From assembly GCF_014652435.1 (NCBI RefSeq), contig NZ_BMYU01000011.1, positions 62,001 through 126,000 on the forward strand: 64,000 nt of DNA, in the 5' to 3' direction. Position 1 is the stretch's first letter. Every line of letters begins with the position of its first letter. Shown in pieces: positions 38,486 to 46,428 of this stretch. The notes beneath the pieces are model-generated. The model was not told the DNA's origin, searched no databases, and saw only the letters and a list, made by a program, of their open reading frames with translations. The translations under genes were made by a program, and so were the position numbers. Source of the DNA: Cognatundibacterium squillarum (GTDB lineage Bacteria; Pseudomonadota; Gammaproteobacteria; Burkholderiales; Burkholderiaceae_D).

Positions 38486-39250
38486 TCAGTGGCGTAATTT
38501 ATAGCCACTGCGCAACATTTGCAGCGACAGTGCTGCAAGCGCAATCAGAAACAGACTGACAATCAGCATACTGTGCAGCGGATCAACGTCAGAGACGCCG
38601 AAAAAGCCGAAACGGAAGCCGTCAATCATGTAAAAAAACGGGTTAAAGCGGGACAAGCCCTGCCAGAATGGTGGCAGTGAATGGATAGAATAGAACACGC
38701 CTGACAAGAAAGTCAGCGGCATAATCAGGAAGTTCTGAAACGCTGCCAGCTGATCAAATTTCTCAGCCCAGATTCCCGCAACCAGACCCATCGTACCCAG
38801 TATGGCAGCACCGAGCAAGGCAAAAACGAAAATCCATAAAGGCGCGACAAAATGCAGGTTTGCAAACCACGCCGTCACAACAAAAACACCCAGTCCTACC
38901 GTCAGACCACGCAGCATCGCTGCCAGCACATACGCACCGAATAATTCCCAGTGCGACAAAGGCGGCAGTAACACAAACACCAGATTGCCGGTAATTTTGG
39001 ATTGAATCAGCGACGATGACGAGTTTGCAAACGCATTCTGCAACACACTCATCATGACCAGACCTGGAACCAGGAAGGCGGTATACCGGACACCCGGATA
39101 AACCTGCACATGCTCTTCAAGCACATGTCCGAAGATCAGCAGATACAACAAAGCTGTCATCACCGGTGCCGTGATTGTCTGGGTTGCCACTTTCCAGAAG
39201 CGTAAAACTTCTTTGTACAGCAGGGTTTTAAATCCTGTCAGATTGCTCAT
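38486..39250 (-). CDS. ABC-2 type exporter permease (YadH-like)
   Basis: 254 residues with about six membrane helices and the ABC-2 segment LPLTFLSGVFYSIHSLPPFWQGLSRFNPFFYMIDGFRFG. It overlaps the ATPase gene by four bases, so both make one exporter like YadGH. The substrate is unknown. It precedes ibaG. Confidence 0.93.
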   Translation of the reverse strand: MSNLTGFKTLLYKEVLRFWKVATQTITAPVMTALLYLLIFGHVLEEHVQVYPGVRYTAFLVPGLVMMSVLQNAFANSSSSLIQSKITGNLVFVLLPPLSHWELFGAYVLAAMLRGLTVGLGVFVVTAWFANLHFVAPLWIFVFALLGAAILGTMGLVAGIWAEKFDQLAAFQNFLIMPLTFLSGVFYSIHSLPPFWQGLSRFNPFFYMIDGFRFGFFGVSDVDPLHSMLIVSLFLIALAALSLQMLRSGYKLRH

Positions 39251-40167
39251 TTGTGTCCCTCCATCATTTGCAGGAACACATCTTCCAGATCAGCCTGCAG
39301 CAACTGCATATCTTCAATTTTCCCGCCAGACGCACGAATCGCGGCGAGCATGGTCTCCACCTGAGAGAAATCCGTCACACGCAGCACATGCTGTCGAGGG
39401 TCAGCCGTGGTTTCATGACTCACAACGCTCGGCAACAAGGAATCCGGTAACCGGGTCTGACCACAGGCTGCAAGCGTTACGCGCAGTTGGGAGCCGGAAA
39501 TACGGTTAATCAGATCAGAAGTCTTGTCGAGTGCCAGCAATTTTCCGAGCTTCATCATCGCAATACGGCTGCACAAGGCCTGCGCCTCTTCCAGATAGTG
39601 CGTCGTCAGAATAATCGTATGGCCCTCGCGGTTCAGACGCGAAATGAACTTCCACAATGTCTGACGCAACTCCACATCCACACCGGCTGTTGGCTCATCC
39701 AGCACAATCACCGGCGGCTTATGCACCAGCGCCTGAGCGACCAGTACACGCCTTTTCATGCCACCCGATAAAGCACGCATATTGGTATCTGCTTTGTTCG
39801 TCAGATCCAGATTTGCCATAATTTCGTCGATCCAGTCATCGTTGCGACGGATGCCGAAATAACCTGATTGCATACGCAGGGTTTCACGTACAGTAAAAAA
39901 CGGATCAAACACCAGCTCCTGCGGGACAACACCGAGGTGGCTGCGTGCTTCGCGGTACTGATTAACGACATCATATCCCTGAACTCTGACTGTTCCGGAG
40001 TCCGCACGGCTGAGGCCTGCGAGTAAAGAAATCAGTGTCGTCTTGCCAGCCCCGTTCGGGCCAAGCAATCCGAAAAATTCACCTTCTTCCACGGTGAAAG
40101 AAACGCCGCCCAACGCTTGAAGGGCCCCATAGCGTTTGTGTACATCCGTAATTTGTAGAGCTGCCAT
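39247..40167 (-). CDS. ABC transporter ATPase (YadG-like)
   Basis: 306 residues. Walker A GPNGAGKTT, signature ALSGGMKRR, Walker B VIVLDEPTAGVD and the switch histidine in TTHYLEEA are intact. A C-terminal domain of about 90 residues follows, as in drug or polysaccharide export ATPases. It pairs with the YadH-like permease. Confidence 0.94.
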   Translation of the reverse strand: MAALQITDVHKRYGALQALGGVSFTVEEGEFFGLLGPNGAGKTTLISLLAGLSRADSGTVRVQGYDVVNQYREARSHLGVVPQELVFDPFFTVRETLRMQSGYFGIRRNDDWIDEIMANLDLTNKADTNMRALSGGMKRRVLVAQALVHKPPVIVLDEPTAGVDVELRQTLWKFISRLNREGHTIILTTHYLEEAQALCSRIAMMKLGKLLALDKTSDLINRISGSQLRVTLAACGQTRLPDSLLPSVVSHETTADPRQHVLRVTDFSQVETMLAAIRASGGKIEDMQLLQADLEDVFLQMMEGHK

Positions 40168-40232
40168 TTGGCGTGCTTTGCTTTCGTAATGAGAGAATCA
40201 GGGATATCTGTCCGGACGACAGAAAACTACCG

Positions 40233-40238
40233 ATTATA
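40233..40238 (-). promoter_or_regulatory. Candidate -10 box for the ABC-ibaG-murA-his transcript
   Basis: TATAAT on the minus strand, 66 bases before the ATPase ATG. The expected -35 position reads CGGCTC or TCGGCT and is poor. It lies in the only sizeable gap (133 bases) between mlaB and the ABC genes, where a promoter is expected. Confidence 0.38.
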
Positions 40239-40245
40239 GGGGATT

Positions 40246-40285
40246 TTCGGCAGTAGAGCCGAAGGCTCCCGGTAGATACGGGAGC
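40246..40285. repeat. Two adjacent stem-loops between mlaB and the ABC genes
   Basis: TTCGGC/GCCGAA (40246-40251 and 40258-40263) and GCTCCCG/CGGGAGC (40265-40271 and 40279-40285) form back-to-back hairpins just after the mlaB stop on the minus strand. No T run follows, so they are not a classic terminator; they may protect or partly end the mla message. Confidence 0.6.
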
Positions 40286-40300
40286 ATCAGACCGTGAGCG

Positions 40301-40582
40301 TCAATGTCGCTCAGGAACAGGTGCAGAAGAAGTGAAATGTGCGCTGAGGCCATACAAGGCCATCAGACTTTGCAAAGTGGAAGGCACTGCCTGAAAAGCG
40401 AGTGATACACCCAGCTTACCGGCTTCACGTTGCCATGCGACCATTGCGGCTACAGCAGCGGAATCCGCTTTTTCCGTTGCGGAAAAATCGAATATATTCT
40501 CGCCGCTGCGCATTGCCTGCAAACCCGCTTCCAGAGCGGACATCAGGTTTGCCTGTGACAATTCATTGCCGACAACGTACAC
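40301..40582 (-). CDS. mlaB: STAS-domain protein MlaB
   Basis: 93 residues from a GTG at 40582 with a strong AAGGAGG six bases upstream. The STAS pattern is visible as IFDFSATEKADSAAVAAMVAWQREA. MlaB binds and stabilises the MlaF ATPase on the cytoplasmic side. It is the last gene of mlaFEDACB. Confidence 0.9.
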   Translation of the reverse strand: MYVVGNELSQANLMSALEAGLQAMRSGENIFDFSATEKADSAAVAAMVAWQREAGKLGVSLAFQAVPSTLQSLMALYGLSAHFTSSAPVPERH

Positions 40583-40591
40583 ACATCCTCC

Positions 40592-41230
40592 TTATTTACC
40601 GCCTTTAGCAGAAGCAGCGGCCAGCTTCTTGTTTTTATCCGACAGCGTCTTGATCAGACCATCAATACCGGACCTGGAAATTTCAGCAGAAAAACTGCCT
40701 TTGTAAGTTTCAACCAGCCATGCACCCAGCACGTTGATATCGTAAATCTTCCAGCCTGTTGCAGATTTTTGCAGACGATAATTCAGCTGAATCGGTTCAC
40801 CACGGGATTGTACCACTGAAGTCTTCACTTCGACGTCAGTATCATCCGCAGCAGCACGGAATGGTTTGAATTCAACGCGCTGGTCTTTGATTTGCGACAT
40901 TGCGCCGGAGTAAGTGAAGATCAGCAAAGTACGGAATTCAGTCGTCAGTTGCTTTTGCTGTTCCGGCGTGGCTTCGCGCCAGCTTTTACCTGCTGCCAGC
41001 GAAGTCATGCGCTGAAAGTCGATAAATGGCAGGATTTTGCCTTCCACCATGTCATAGATTTTTTTCTGATTTCCAGCCTGAATATCTTTGTCATTCTTGG
41101 CTGTATCGAGAATTTCCTGACTCAGGCGTTTGATCAGCTGATCAGGCGCTTCATCTGCTGCATGCGCCAGACCTGTTACGGCAACAGCGGAAATCATCAG
41201 CGCTACCAGTGTATTCCAGAATTTTTTCAT
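40592..41230 (-). CDS. mlaC: Periplasmic phospholipid carrier MlaC
   Basis: 212 residues if the third of three tandem ATGs (41230) is used, which is best spaced from GAAGGGA; the first is at 41236. A signal peptide ends at HAADEAP. The body has the MlaC pattern (FQRMTSLAAGKSWREATPEQQKQLTTEFRTLLIFTY; GWKIYDINVLGAWLVETYK). It carries phospholipid between MlaA and the MlaFEDB complex. Confidence 0.94.
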   Translation of the reverse strand: MKKFWNTLVALMISAVAVTGLAHAADEAPDQLIKRLSQEILDTAKNDKDIQAGNQKKIYDMVEGKILPFIDFQRMTSLAAGKSWREATPEQQKQLTTEFRTLLIFTYSGAMSQIKDQRVEFKPFRAAADDTDVEVKTSVVQSRGEPIQLNYRLQKSATGWKIYDINVLGAWLVETYKGSFSAEISRSGIDGLIKTLSDKNKKLAAASAKGGK

Positions 41231-41286
41231 CATCATTCCCTTCTTTCGCCGGAACACCGCACTTACCGGGTCCGAGTAGTTAATTT

Positions 41287-42051
41287 TTATTCGTCTTCCT
41301 GTTTACGGATGTCATTCGCACGTTTTTGCAGGTAGGCATCACGAATAAATACATATTTATCCAGCGCAGCCTCTTCCAGCAGCGTACCAGCATCCAGCAC
41401 GGATGCACGTTTATCAACCAGCTTCAGAACCGTACCGGAGTTACGGATATACACAGGCTCTTTGTAACTCCAGAGATCCGCTTTCATATCGACCGGCATC
41501 GCAGCTGTATCACGCAAGGTAGAAGAGCCCAGCATTGGCAATACGATATACGGACCGGAAGGCACTCCCCAGACACCCAGCGTCTGACCAAAATCTTCTT
41601 TGTGCTTTTGCAACCCTGCAGGTGATGCAATATCAATCACACCGCCAAGACCAAATGTCGAGTTGACTGCCACACGCATTACATCTGACATGCCATCACC
41701 GACTTTGCCTTGCAGGATGTTATTAACCGCACTCCAGACATCACCGATGTTACCGAAGAAATTACTCACGGCAGTCTGAAAAAAGCCCGGTGTCGTATCG
41801 CGGTACACGCGGGCTACCGGTTGTAATACGTTCTGATCAACCGAATCATTGAAGTTGAACATCAGTCGGTTAAAGCCCTCAAGCGGGTCACTCGGATTTT
41901 TTCCGATATTGGTTTTGGTACTGATGGCATCTATGGTCTGATCGGTTTTGGCACGAATTTTTTCTGTGTTGACAGTACTGCAGGCACTCAGTACCAGTCC
42001 GCACAAGAGTATCAGAGCAGCACGCAGCAAACGTGCGGAAATCGGGAACAT
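41287..42051 (-). CDS. mlaA: Outer-membrane lipoprotein MlaA (VacJ)
   Basis: 254 residues with lipobox LSAC in LVLSACSTVN. DPLEGFNRLMFNFNDSVDQNVLQPVARVYRD and GGVIDIASPAGLQKHKEDFGQTLGVWGVPSGPYIVLP are the conserved MlaA ring sequences. It removes misplaced phospholipid from the outer leaflet. Having mlaA inside the operon (mlaFEDACB) is the Burkholderia-type arrangement. Confidence 0.95.
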   Translation of the reverse strand: MFPISARLLRAALILLCGLVLSACSTVNTEKIRAKTDQTIDAISTKTNIGKNPSDPLEGFNRLMFNFNDSVDQNVLQPVARVYRDTTPGFFQTAVSNFFGNIGDVWSAVNNILQGKVGDGMSDVMRVAVNSTFGLGGVIDIASPAGLQKHKEDFGQTLGVWGVPSGPYIVLPMLGSSTLRDTAAMPVDMKADLWSYKEPVYIRNSGTVLKLVDKRASVLDAGTLLEEAALDKYVFIRDAYLQKRANDIRKQEDE

Positions 42052-42527
42052 TATTTTTTCTCCTCGCCACTGCTGTCAGCCGCTTTGCTGAACAGGAACT
42101 GGCTGATCAGATTTTCCAGAACAACGGCAGACTGCGTCATTTTGATGCGGTCACCGGACGCCAGATTGGCAGTATCCCCCCCCGGCTCCAGACCGATGTA
42201 TTGCTCACCGAGCAAACCTGCGGTCAGAATTTTCGCAGAGCTGTCTTTCGGAAACTGGTAACGGGACTGCAATTCCAGAGTGACATTTGCCTGGAAGGTT
42301 TTGTCATCAAAGGTAATCGATTTCACACGGCCAACCACAACGCCGGCACTTTTGACCGCAGCACGCGGCTTGAGGCCACCGATATTATCGAAGCGCGTCG
42401 TCACTTCATAGGTCTGGTCCAGCGTTAATGAACTCATGTTGCCGGCTTTTAATGCGAGGAACAGCAGGGCAGCAGCGCCCAACAGTACAAATATGCCGAC
42501 CCAGAAGTCAAAATTTTTCTTTTGCAT
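42051..42527 (-). CDS. mlaD: MCE-domain protein MlaD
   Basis: 158 residues: one N-terminal membrane helix (VGIFVLLGAAALLFLALKAG) and an MCE domain (VTTRFDNIGGLKPRAAVKSAGVVVGRV; GLLGEQYIGLEPG). It forms the hexameric periplasmic ring on MlaE. Its stop overlaps the mlaA start by one base. Confidence 0.96.
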   Translation of the reverse strand: MQKKNFDFWVGIFVLLGAAALLFLALKAGNMSSLTLDQTYEVTTRFDNIGGLKPRAAVKSAGVVVGRVKSITFDDKTFQANVTLELQSRYQFPKDSSAKILTAGLLGEQYIGLEPGGDTANLASGDRIKMTQSAVVLENLISQFLFSKAADSSGEEKK

Positions 42528-42601
42528 TCTTTATCCTTCCCGATTGCTGCTTTATATCAAATGTCGATTGCAGCGATATTTCATTGTGTAACTGCGGTGA
42601 A

Positions 42602-43369
42602 TTACTGGAACATCCATGCGGTCAGCAGGAAATCCAGCCATAACACCAGCAATGATGACTGTACGACAGTGCGAGTGGTAGCGCGCGAAACACCTTCCGG
42701 CGTCGGTTGTGCTTCATAGCCCTGAAACAGCGCCACAAAAGTCACGGCAAAACCGAACACAACACTTTTGATGACACCGTTACCGATATCCTGCATCACA
42801 TCCACGCCAGCCTGCATCTGCGACCAGAAAGCACCGGCATCGACGCCGATCAGCTTGACGCCGACCAGATAACCACCGATCACACCCATTGCATTGAAGA
42901 TCGCGGTCAGCACCGGCATCGCGATAATGCCCGCCAGAAAGCGTGGTGCCAGTACGCGTTGTACCGGATCAACCGCCATCATTTCCATTGCGGTTAATTG
43001 CTCACCTGCTTTCATCAGACCGATTTCCGCTGTCAGCGATGTTCCGGCGCGGCCTGCAAACAGCAAGGCGGTGACAACCGGCCCGAGCTCGCGGACCAGC
43101 GATAACGCCACCAGCAAACCGAGCGCTTCTTCAGAGCCGTAGCGGTTCAGCGTGTAATAACCCTGATAGCCGAGCACAAAGCCGACAAACAGGCCGGAGA
43201 TTGCAATGATCACCAGCGAATAATTACCGATGAAATGAATCTGATCCGTGATCAGTCGCGGGCGGCGCCATAAGCCGGGCGCAACGCCCAGAATATTCAT
43301 AAATGCCCTGCCAGCAAAACCAAGGCCGGAAACGGTTTCGCGAACCGCAGTGCCGAGTGCGGTAATCAT
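42602..43369 (-). CDS. mlaE: Phospholipid ABC permease MlaE
   Basis: 255 residues of the MlaE/YrbE family with five or six membrane helices and the conserved GPVVTALLFAGRAGTSLTAEIGLMKAGEQ coupling region. It overlaps mlaF by four bases and precedes mlaD by 74 bases. Confidence 0.96.
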   Translation of the reverse strand: MITALGTAVRETVSGLGFAGRAFMNILGVAPGLWRRPRLITDQIHFIGNYSLVIIAISGLFVGFVLGYQGYYTLNRYGSEEALGLLVALSLVRELGPVVTALLFAGRAGTSLTAEIGLMKAGEQLTAMEMMAVDPVQRVLAPRFLAGIIAMPVLTAIFNAMGVIGGYLVGVKLIGVDAGAFWSQMQAGVDVMQDIGNGVIKSVVFGFAVTFVALFQGYEAQPTPEGVSRATTRTVVQSSLLVLWLDFLLTAWMFQ

Positions 43370-44169
43370 GCCGGCTCCTTCAGTCCCAGATCCTGCGCCA
43401 GACTGCTGCCAGGGTAATGGAAAGGAACCGGACCGTCCGGCTCTGCGTGCACGAACTGGCGTACGTACGGGTCTTCAGATGCCATCATTTGTTCCGGTGT
43501 GCCGTGGGCAACGATTTTGCCCTGCGACAGGAAATAGACATAATCCGCAATCGCAAAAGATTCGTGTACATCGTGCGATACCAGCACTGAAGTGGAACCG
43601 AGCGCATCATTCAGCTGACGAATCAGATTCGCCGTCACGCCCATGGAAATAGGGTCCAGACCGGCAAAAGGTTCATCGTACATAATCAGTTGCGGATCGA
43701 GCGCAACTGCGCGGGCCAGTGCGACACGGCGCGCCATACCACCGGAAATTTCGGATGGCATCAGGTGCGCAGCATTACGCAAACCGACCGCGTGCAGCTT
43801 CAGCAACACCAGATCGCGGATGACGGATTCAGAAAAATCGGTGTGTTCACGCATAGGGAATGCGACGTTATCAAACACACTCAGATCGGTGAACAGTGCG
43901 CCGTGCTGAAACAGCATGCCCATTTTGCGGCGCAGGCTGAACAGTGCATTTTTGTCCAGATCGTTCACCGACTGCCCGTCCACCTTCACCGAACCGCTGC
44001 GGGCGCGGATCTGGCCACCGATCAGGCGCAGTATCGTTGTTTTGCCCGAGCCGGAACCTCCCATCACGGCAACCACTTTGCCACGGGGAAAATCCATTTG
44101 CAGGCCGGAGAGAATGGAGCGCTCTGCGTAGCCAAACTCAACATCCCGGATTTCGACTAAGTTAGACAC
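43366..44169 (-). CDS. mlaF: Phospholipid ABC ATPase MlaF
   Basis: 267 residues. Walker A GGSGSGKTT, signature EISGGMARR and Walker B LIMYDEPFAGLD are intact; the switch histidine is in VSHDVHES. It powers MlaFEDB phospholipid movement. First gene of the mla operon; its promoter should lie in the spacer above 44170. Confidence 0.96.
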   Translation of the reverse strand: MSNLVEIRDVEFGYAERSILSGLQMDFPRGKVVAVMGGSGSGKTTILRLIGGQIRARSGSVKVDGQSVNDLDKNALFSLRRKMGMLFQHGALFTDLSVFDNVAFPMREHTDFSESVIRDLVLLKLHAVGLRNAAHLMPSEISGGMARRVALARAVALDPQLIMYDEPFAGLDPISMGVTANLIRQLNDALGSTSVLVSHDVHESFAIADYVYFLSQGKIVAHGTPEQMMASEDPYVRQFVHAEPDGPVPFHYPGSSLAQDLGLKEPA

Positions 44170-44352
44170 GGAAATTTGTTGTCACTGGTAAAAGCTGCAT
44201 TGTAATGCAGAACAGAATTTCCCGTTGCCACCGCTTCGGCTTGACAGAAAATCATGAATGCAGAAAATTTCAAAAAATCTTTTTAAATCAGAATTTCATT
44301 CCACAATAAAATCAATTGACGGAACTTCATTCCAAAAATTACTTAAAAGCAA

Positions 44353-44390
44353 ATGCAAAATAAATGAACTCTGAGTCAGTTATTTTGCAT
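44353..44390. repeat. 11-bp inverted repeat with 16-base spacer
   Basis: ATGCAAAATAA at 44353-44363 is matched exactly by TTATTTTGCAT at 44380-44390. ACTT (44341-44344) and AAGT (44391-44394) add outer partial symmetry. It may be an operator near the mlaF promoter, or the end of a lost mobile element. Confidence 0.65.
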
Positions 44391-44515
44391 AAGTTCCTCT
44401 TTTTCAGGATTTTTTCGCCAATAGTCGCGTAAAACGAGACCCTCCGGCGCAAAATACTCGCCCCTCCGGCTGCGTCTGTCTTTTGTACCGTTTTCGTCAC
44501 AGCCACCTCCCGCAA

Positions 44516-44566
44516 AGCCAGCAAATTCGCGGACGTCCGTGTTTTTTGTGACGGATTTCTGCATTT
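44516..44566. repeat. 51-bp direct repeat, copy 1
   Basis: Begins AGCCAGCAAATTCGCGGACG and contains the palindrome GGACGTCC and a T6 run. It matches copy 2 at 49 of 51 positions (C/T at 44552 and T/C at 44560 relative to the other copy). Confidence 0.85.
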
Positions 44567-44740
44567 CACCGCTGTGCGCCGCTTTTTCCTGTTTGCGCAT
44601 GCTTTTCGCTGCGTGCCGCATCTGCTGAGCTTAGCGAATTGCCCCTTCAGAAACCCTGCCAACTCACGCTCTGATTCCCCCTTCTGCAGACTAGCCGTTA
44701 GCACGGATTGTGCAAGTTTCGTCCGGGCACCTGTCCGGAG

Positions 44741-44791
44741 AGCCAGCAAATTCGCGGACGTCCGTGTTTTTTGTGATGGATTTCCGCATTT
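44741..44791. repeat. 51-bp direct repeat, copy 2
   Basis: Second copy of the repeat at 44516-44566, in the same orientation and offset by exactly 225 bases. Two substitutions separate the copies. Confidence 0.85.
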
Positions 44792-44846
44792 AAGGCCAAA
44801 AATGCCGGTTTTCCGGCGGTCGGGCAGTCAAGGATGCCGGACAAAC

Positions 44847-44873
44847 AAAAGGGTGTCCGCAGACACCCTTTTT
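44847..44873 (-). terminator. Terminator of gltBD
   Basis: AAAAGGGTGTC (44847-44857) pairs exactly with GACACCCTTTT (44862-44872) around CGCA; on the minus strand it runs into TTTTGTTTG. It lies 31 bases after the gltD stop. Confidence 0.9.
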
Positions 44874-44903
44874 CAACGACACGCTGCGTCTGTGTTGCGC
44901 AGA

Positions 44904-46367
44904 TCAGCGCGGCAGTACGCTTTCACCCATCAGGAAAGCATCGACTTCGCGTGCGCACTGACGGCCCTCGCGGATTGCCCATACCACCAGTGACTGGCCA
45001 CGGCGCATATCACCGGCAGCAAACACTTTATCGGCATTGGTTTTGTAGCAGCCTGCGCCATCCGTTGTTGCACGGGCATTGCCGCGTGCATCACGGTCAA
45101 CACCGAAGGCATCCAGTACTGGTTGCACCGGTGACACAAAGCCCATCGCCAGCAACACCAGATCCGCTTTGACTTCGAATTCGGAATCCGGCACTTCCTG
45201 CATACGGCCGTCTTTCCATTCAACGCGGCAGGCGATCAGTTTTTCCACTTTGCCTTTGCTGCCTTCCAGACGTTTGGTGGCGACCGACCAGTCACGCTCG
45301 CAACCTTCTTCATGGGACGAAGAGGTACGCAGCTTGGTCGGCCAGTAAGGCCAGACCAGTGGTTTGTTTTCCTGTTCCGGTGGCTGCGGCAGTAACTCGA
45401 ACTGCGTAACGGCTTTCGCGCCGTGACGATTGGAAGTGCCGACGCAATCCGATCCGGTATCGCCACCGCCGATCACCACCACATGCTTACCGGCAGCGGA
45501 AATCTGGTCTTTGACTTTATCACCGGCATTCACTTTGTTTTGCTGCGGCAGGAATTCCATCGCGAAATGCACGCCTTTCAGCTCGCGGCCCGGCACCGGC
45601 AAATCACGCGGTGTTTCTGCGCCACCGGCGATGATGACGGCATCGAATTCTTTCTGCAGGGTTTCCGGCGAAACGGTTTCTTTCGCCCAGTTGGTAATAC
45701 CGGCCGGAAAATCTTTACCGACCAGCACACCGGTGCGGAATACCACGCCTTCGCCTTCCATTTGTTTGACGCGCTGATCAATCAGGTTTTTATCCAGTTT
45801 GAAATCCGGAATACCGTAACGCAGCAAACCACCGGCGCGGTCATTTTTTTCAAATACGGTGACTGCATGACCTGCACGTGCCAGTTGCTGCGCGGCCGCC
45901 AGACCGGCAGGGCCGGAGCCAACAACAGCCACTTTTTTACCGGTGGAAACCGCAGCTGGTTGAGGTGTCACCCAGCCGTTTTCCCAGCCTTTATCGATGA
46001 TGTAATGCTCAATGGATTTGATACCAACCGCATCTTTGATAATGCCCAGCGTACAGGCTGCTTCGCAGGGTGCAGGACAAATGCGTCCGGTAAATTCCGG
46101 AAAATTATTGGTGGAATGCAGGGTATCCAGTGCTTCACGCAGCTTGCCGTTGTACACCAGATCATTCCAGTCAGGAATGATGTTATTCACCGGACAGCCG
46201 TTATTACAAAACGGAATGCCGCAATCCATGCAGCGCGCTGCCTGCGTTTTCGCTTGTGCATCATCCAGATGCATCACAAATTCTTTGTAGTGCTTCTTAC
46301 GGCTCTGCGGCGCTTCACTGGCTTCCTGCAGACGCTGGTATTCCATAAATCCTGTTGCTTTTCCCAT
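44904..46367 (-). CDS. gltD: Glutamate synthase small subunit
   Basis: 487 residues from the ATG at 46367 with GAGGAA upstream; longer frames are rejected. N-terminal iron-sulfur cysteines lie in [17 protein letters not shown] and [12 protein letters not shown] site [23 protein letters not shown] site [13 protein letters not shown]. It feeds electrons from NADPH to GltB. It follows gltB by 61 bases. Confidence 0.97.
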   Translation of the reverse strand: MGKATGFMEYQRLQEASEAPQSRKKHYKEFVMHLDDAQAKTQAARCMDCGIPFCNNGCPVNNIIPDWNDLVYNGKLREALDTLHSTNNFPEFTGRICPAPCEAACTLGIIKDAVGIKSIEHYIIDKGWENGWVTPQPAAVSTGKKVAVVGSGPAGLAAAQQLARAGHAVTVFEKNDRAGGLLRYGIPDFKLDKNLIDQRVKQMEGEGVVFRTGVLVGKDFPAGITNWAKETVSPETLQKEFDAVIIAGGAETPRDLPVPGRELKGVHFAMEFLPQQNKVNAGDKVKDQISAAGKHVVVIGGGDTGSDCVGTSNRHGAKAVTQFELLPQPPEQENKPLVWPYWPTKLRTSSSHEEGCERDWSVATKRLEGSKGKVEKLIACRVEWKDGRMQEVPDSEFEVKADLVLLAMGFVSPVQPVLDAFGVDRDARGNARATTDGAGCYKTNADKVFAAGDMRRGQSLVVWAIREGRQCAREVDAFLMGESVLPR

Positions 46368-46428
46368 GATCTTCCTCGGTCTGAATTCGGTTCTGCACTG
46401 AACAGGCGGCGCGGGCCGCCTGTGTTGC

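Larger units (their letters stand above)
44170..44903. other. Gene-poor spacer between mlaF and gltD
   Basis: 734 bases without a credible gene. The longest minus-strand frame (136 codons from a TTG at 44749) is basic and low in information, and I do not annotate it. The stretch holds an 11-bp inverted repeat (44353-44390), two copies of a 51-bp repeat (44516-44566, 44741-44791), repeated CCCTCCGGC words, and the gltD terminator. The 44260-44400 part is strikingly AT-rich and probably includes the mlaF promoter. Confidence 0.7.

Noticed and set aside
44339-44749. 136-codon minus-strand open frame between mlaF and gltD
   Set aside because: It starts with TTG, has no ribosome site, is very basic and repeats part of the 51-bp unit. 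It may be a decayed gene, but I cannot support it as coding.
44516-44791. CRISPR-like repeats
   Set aside because: Only two copies, 51 bp long and 174 bases apart, with no regular spacers and no cas genes.
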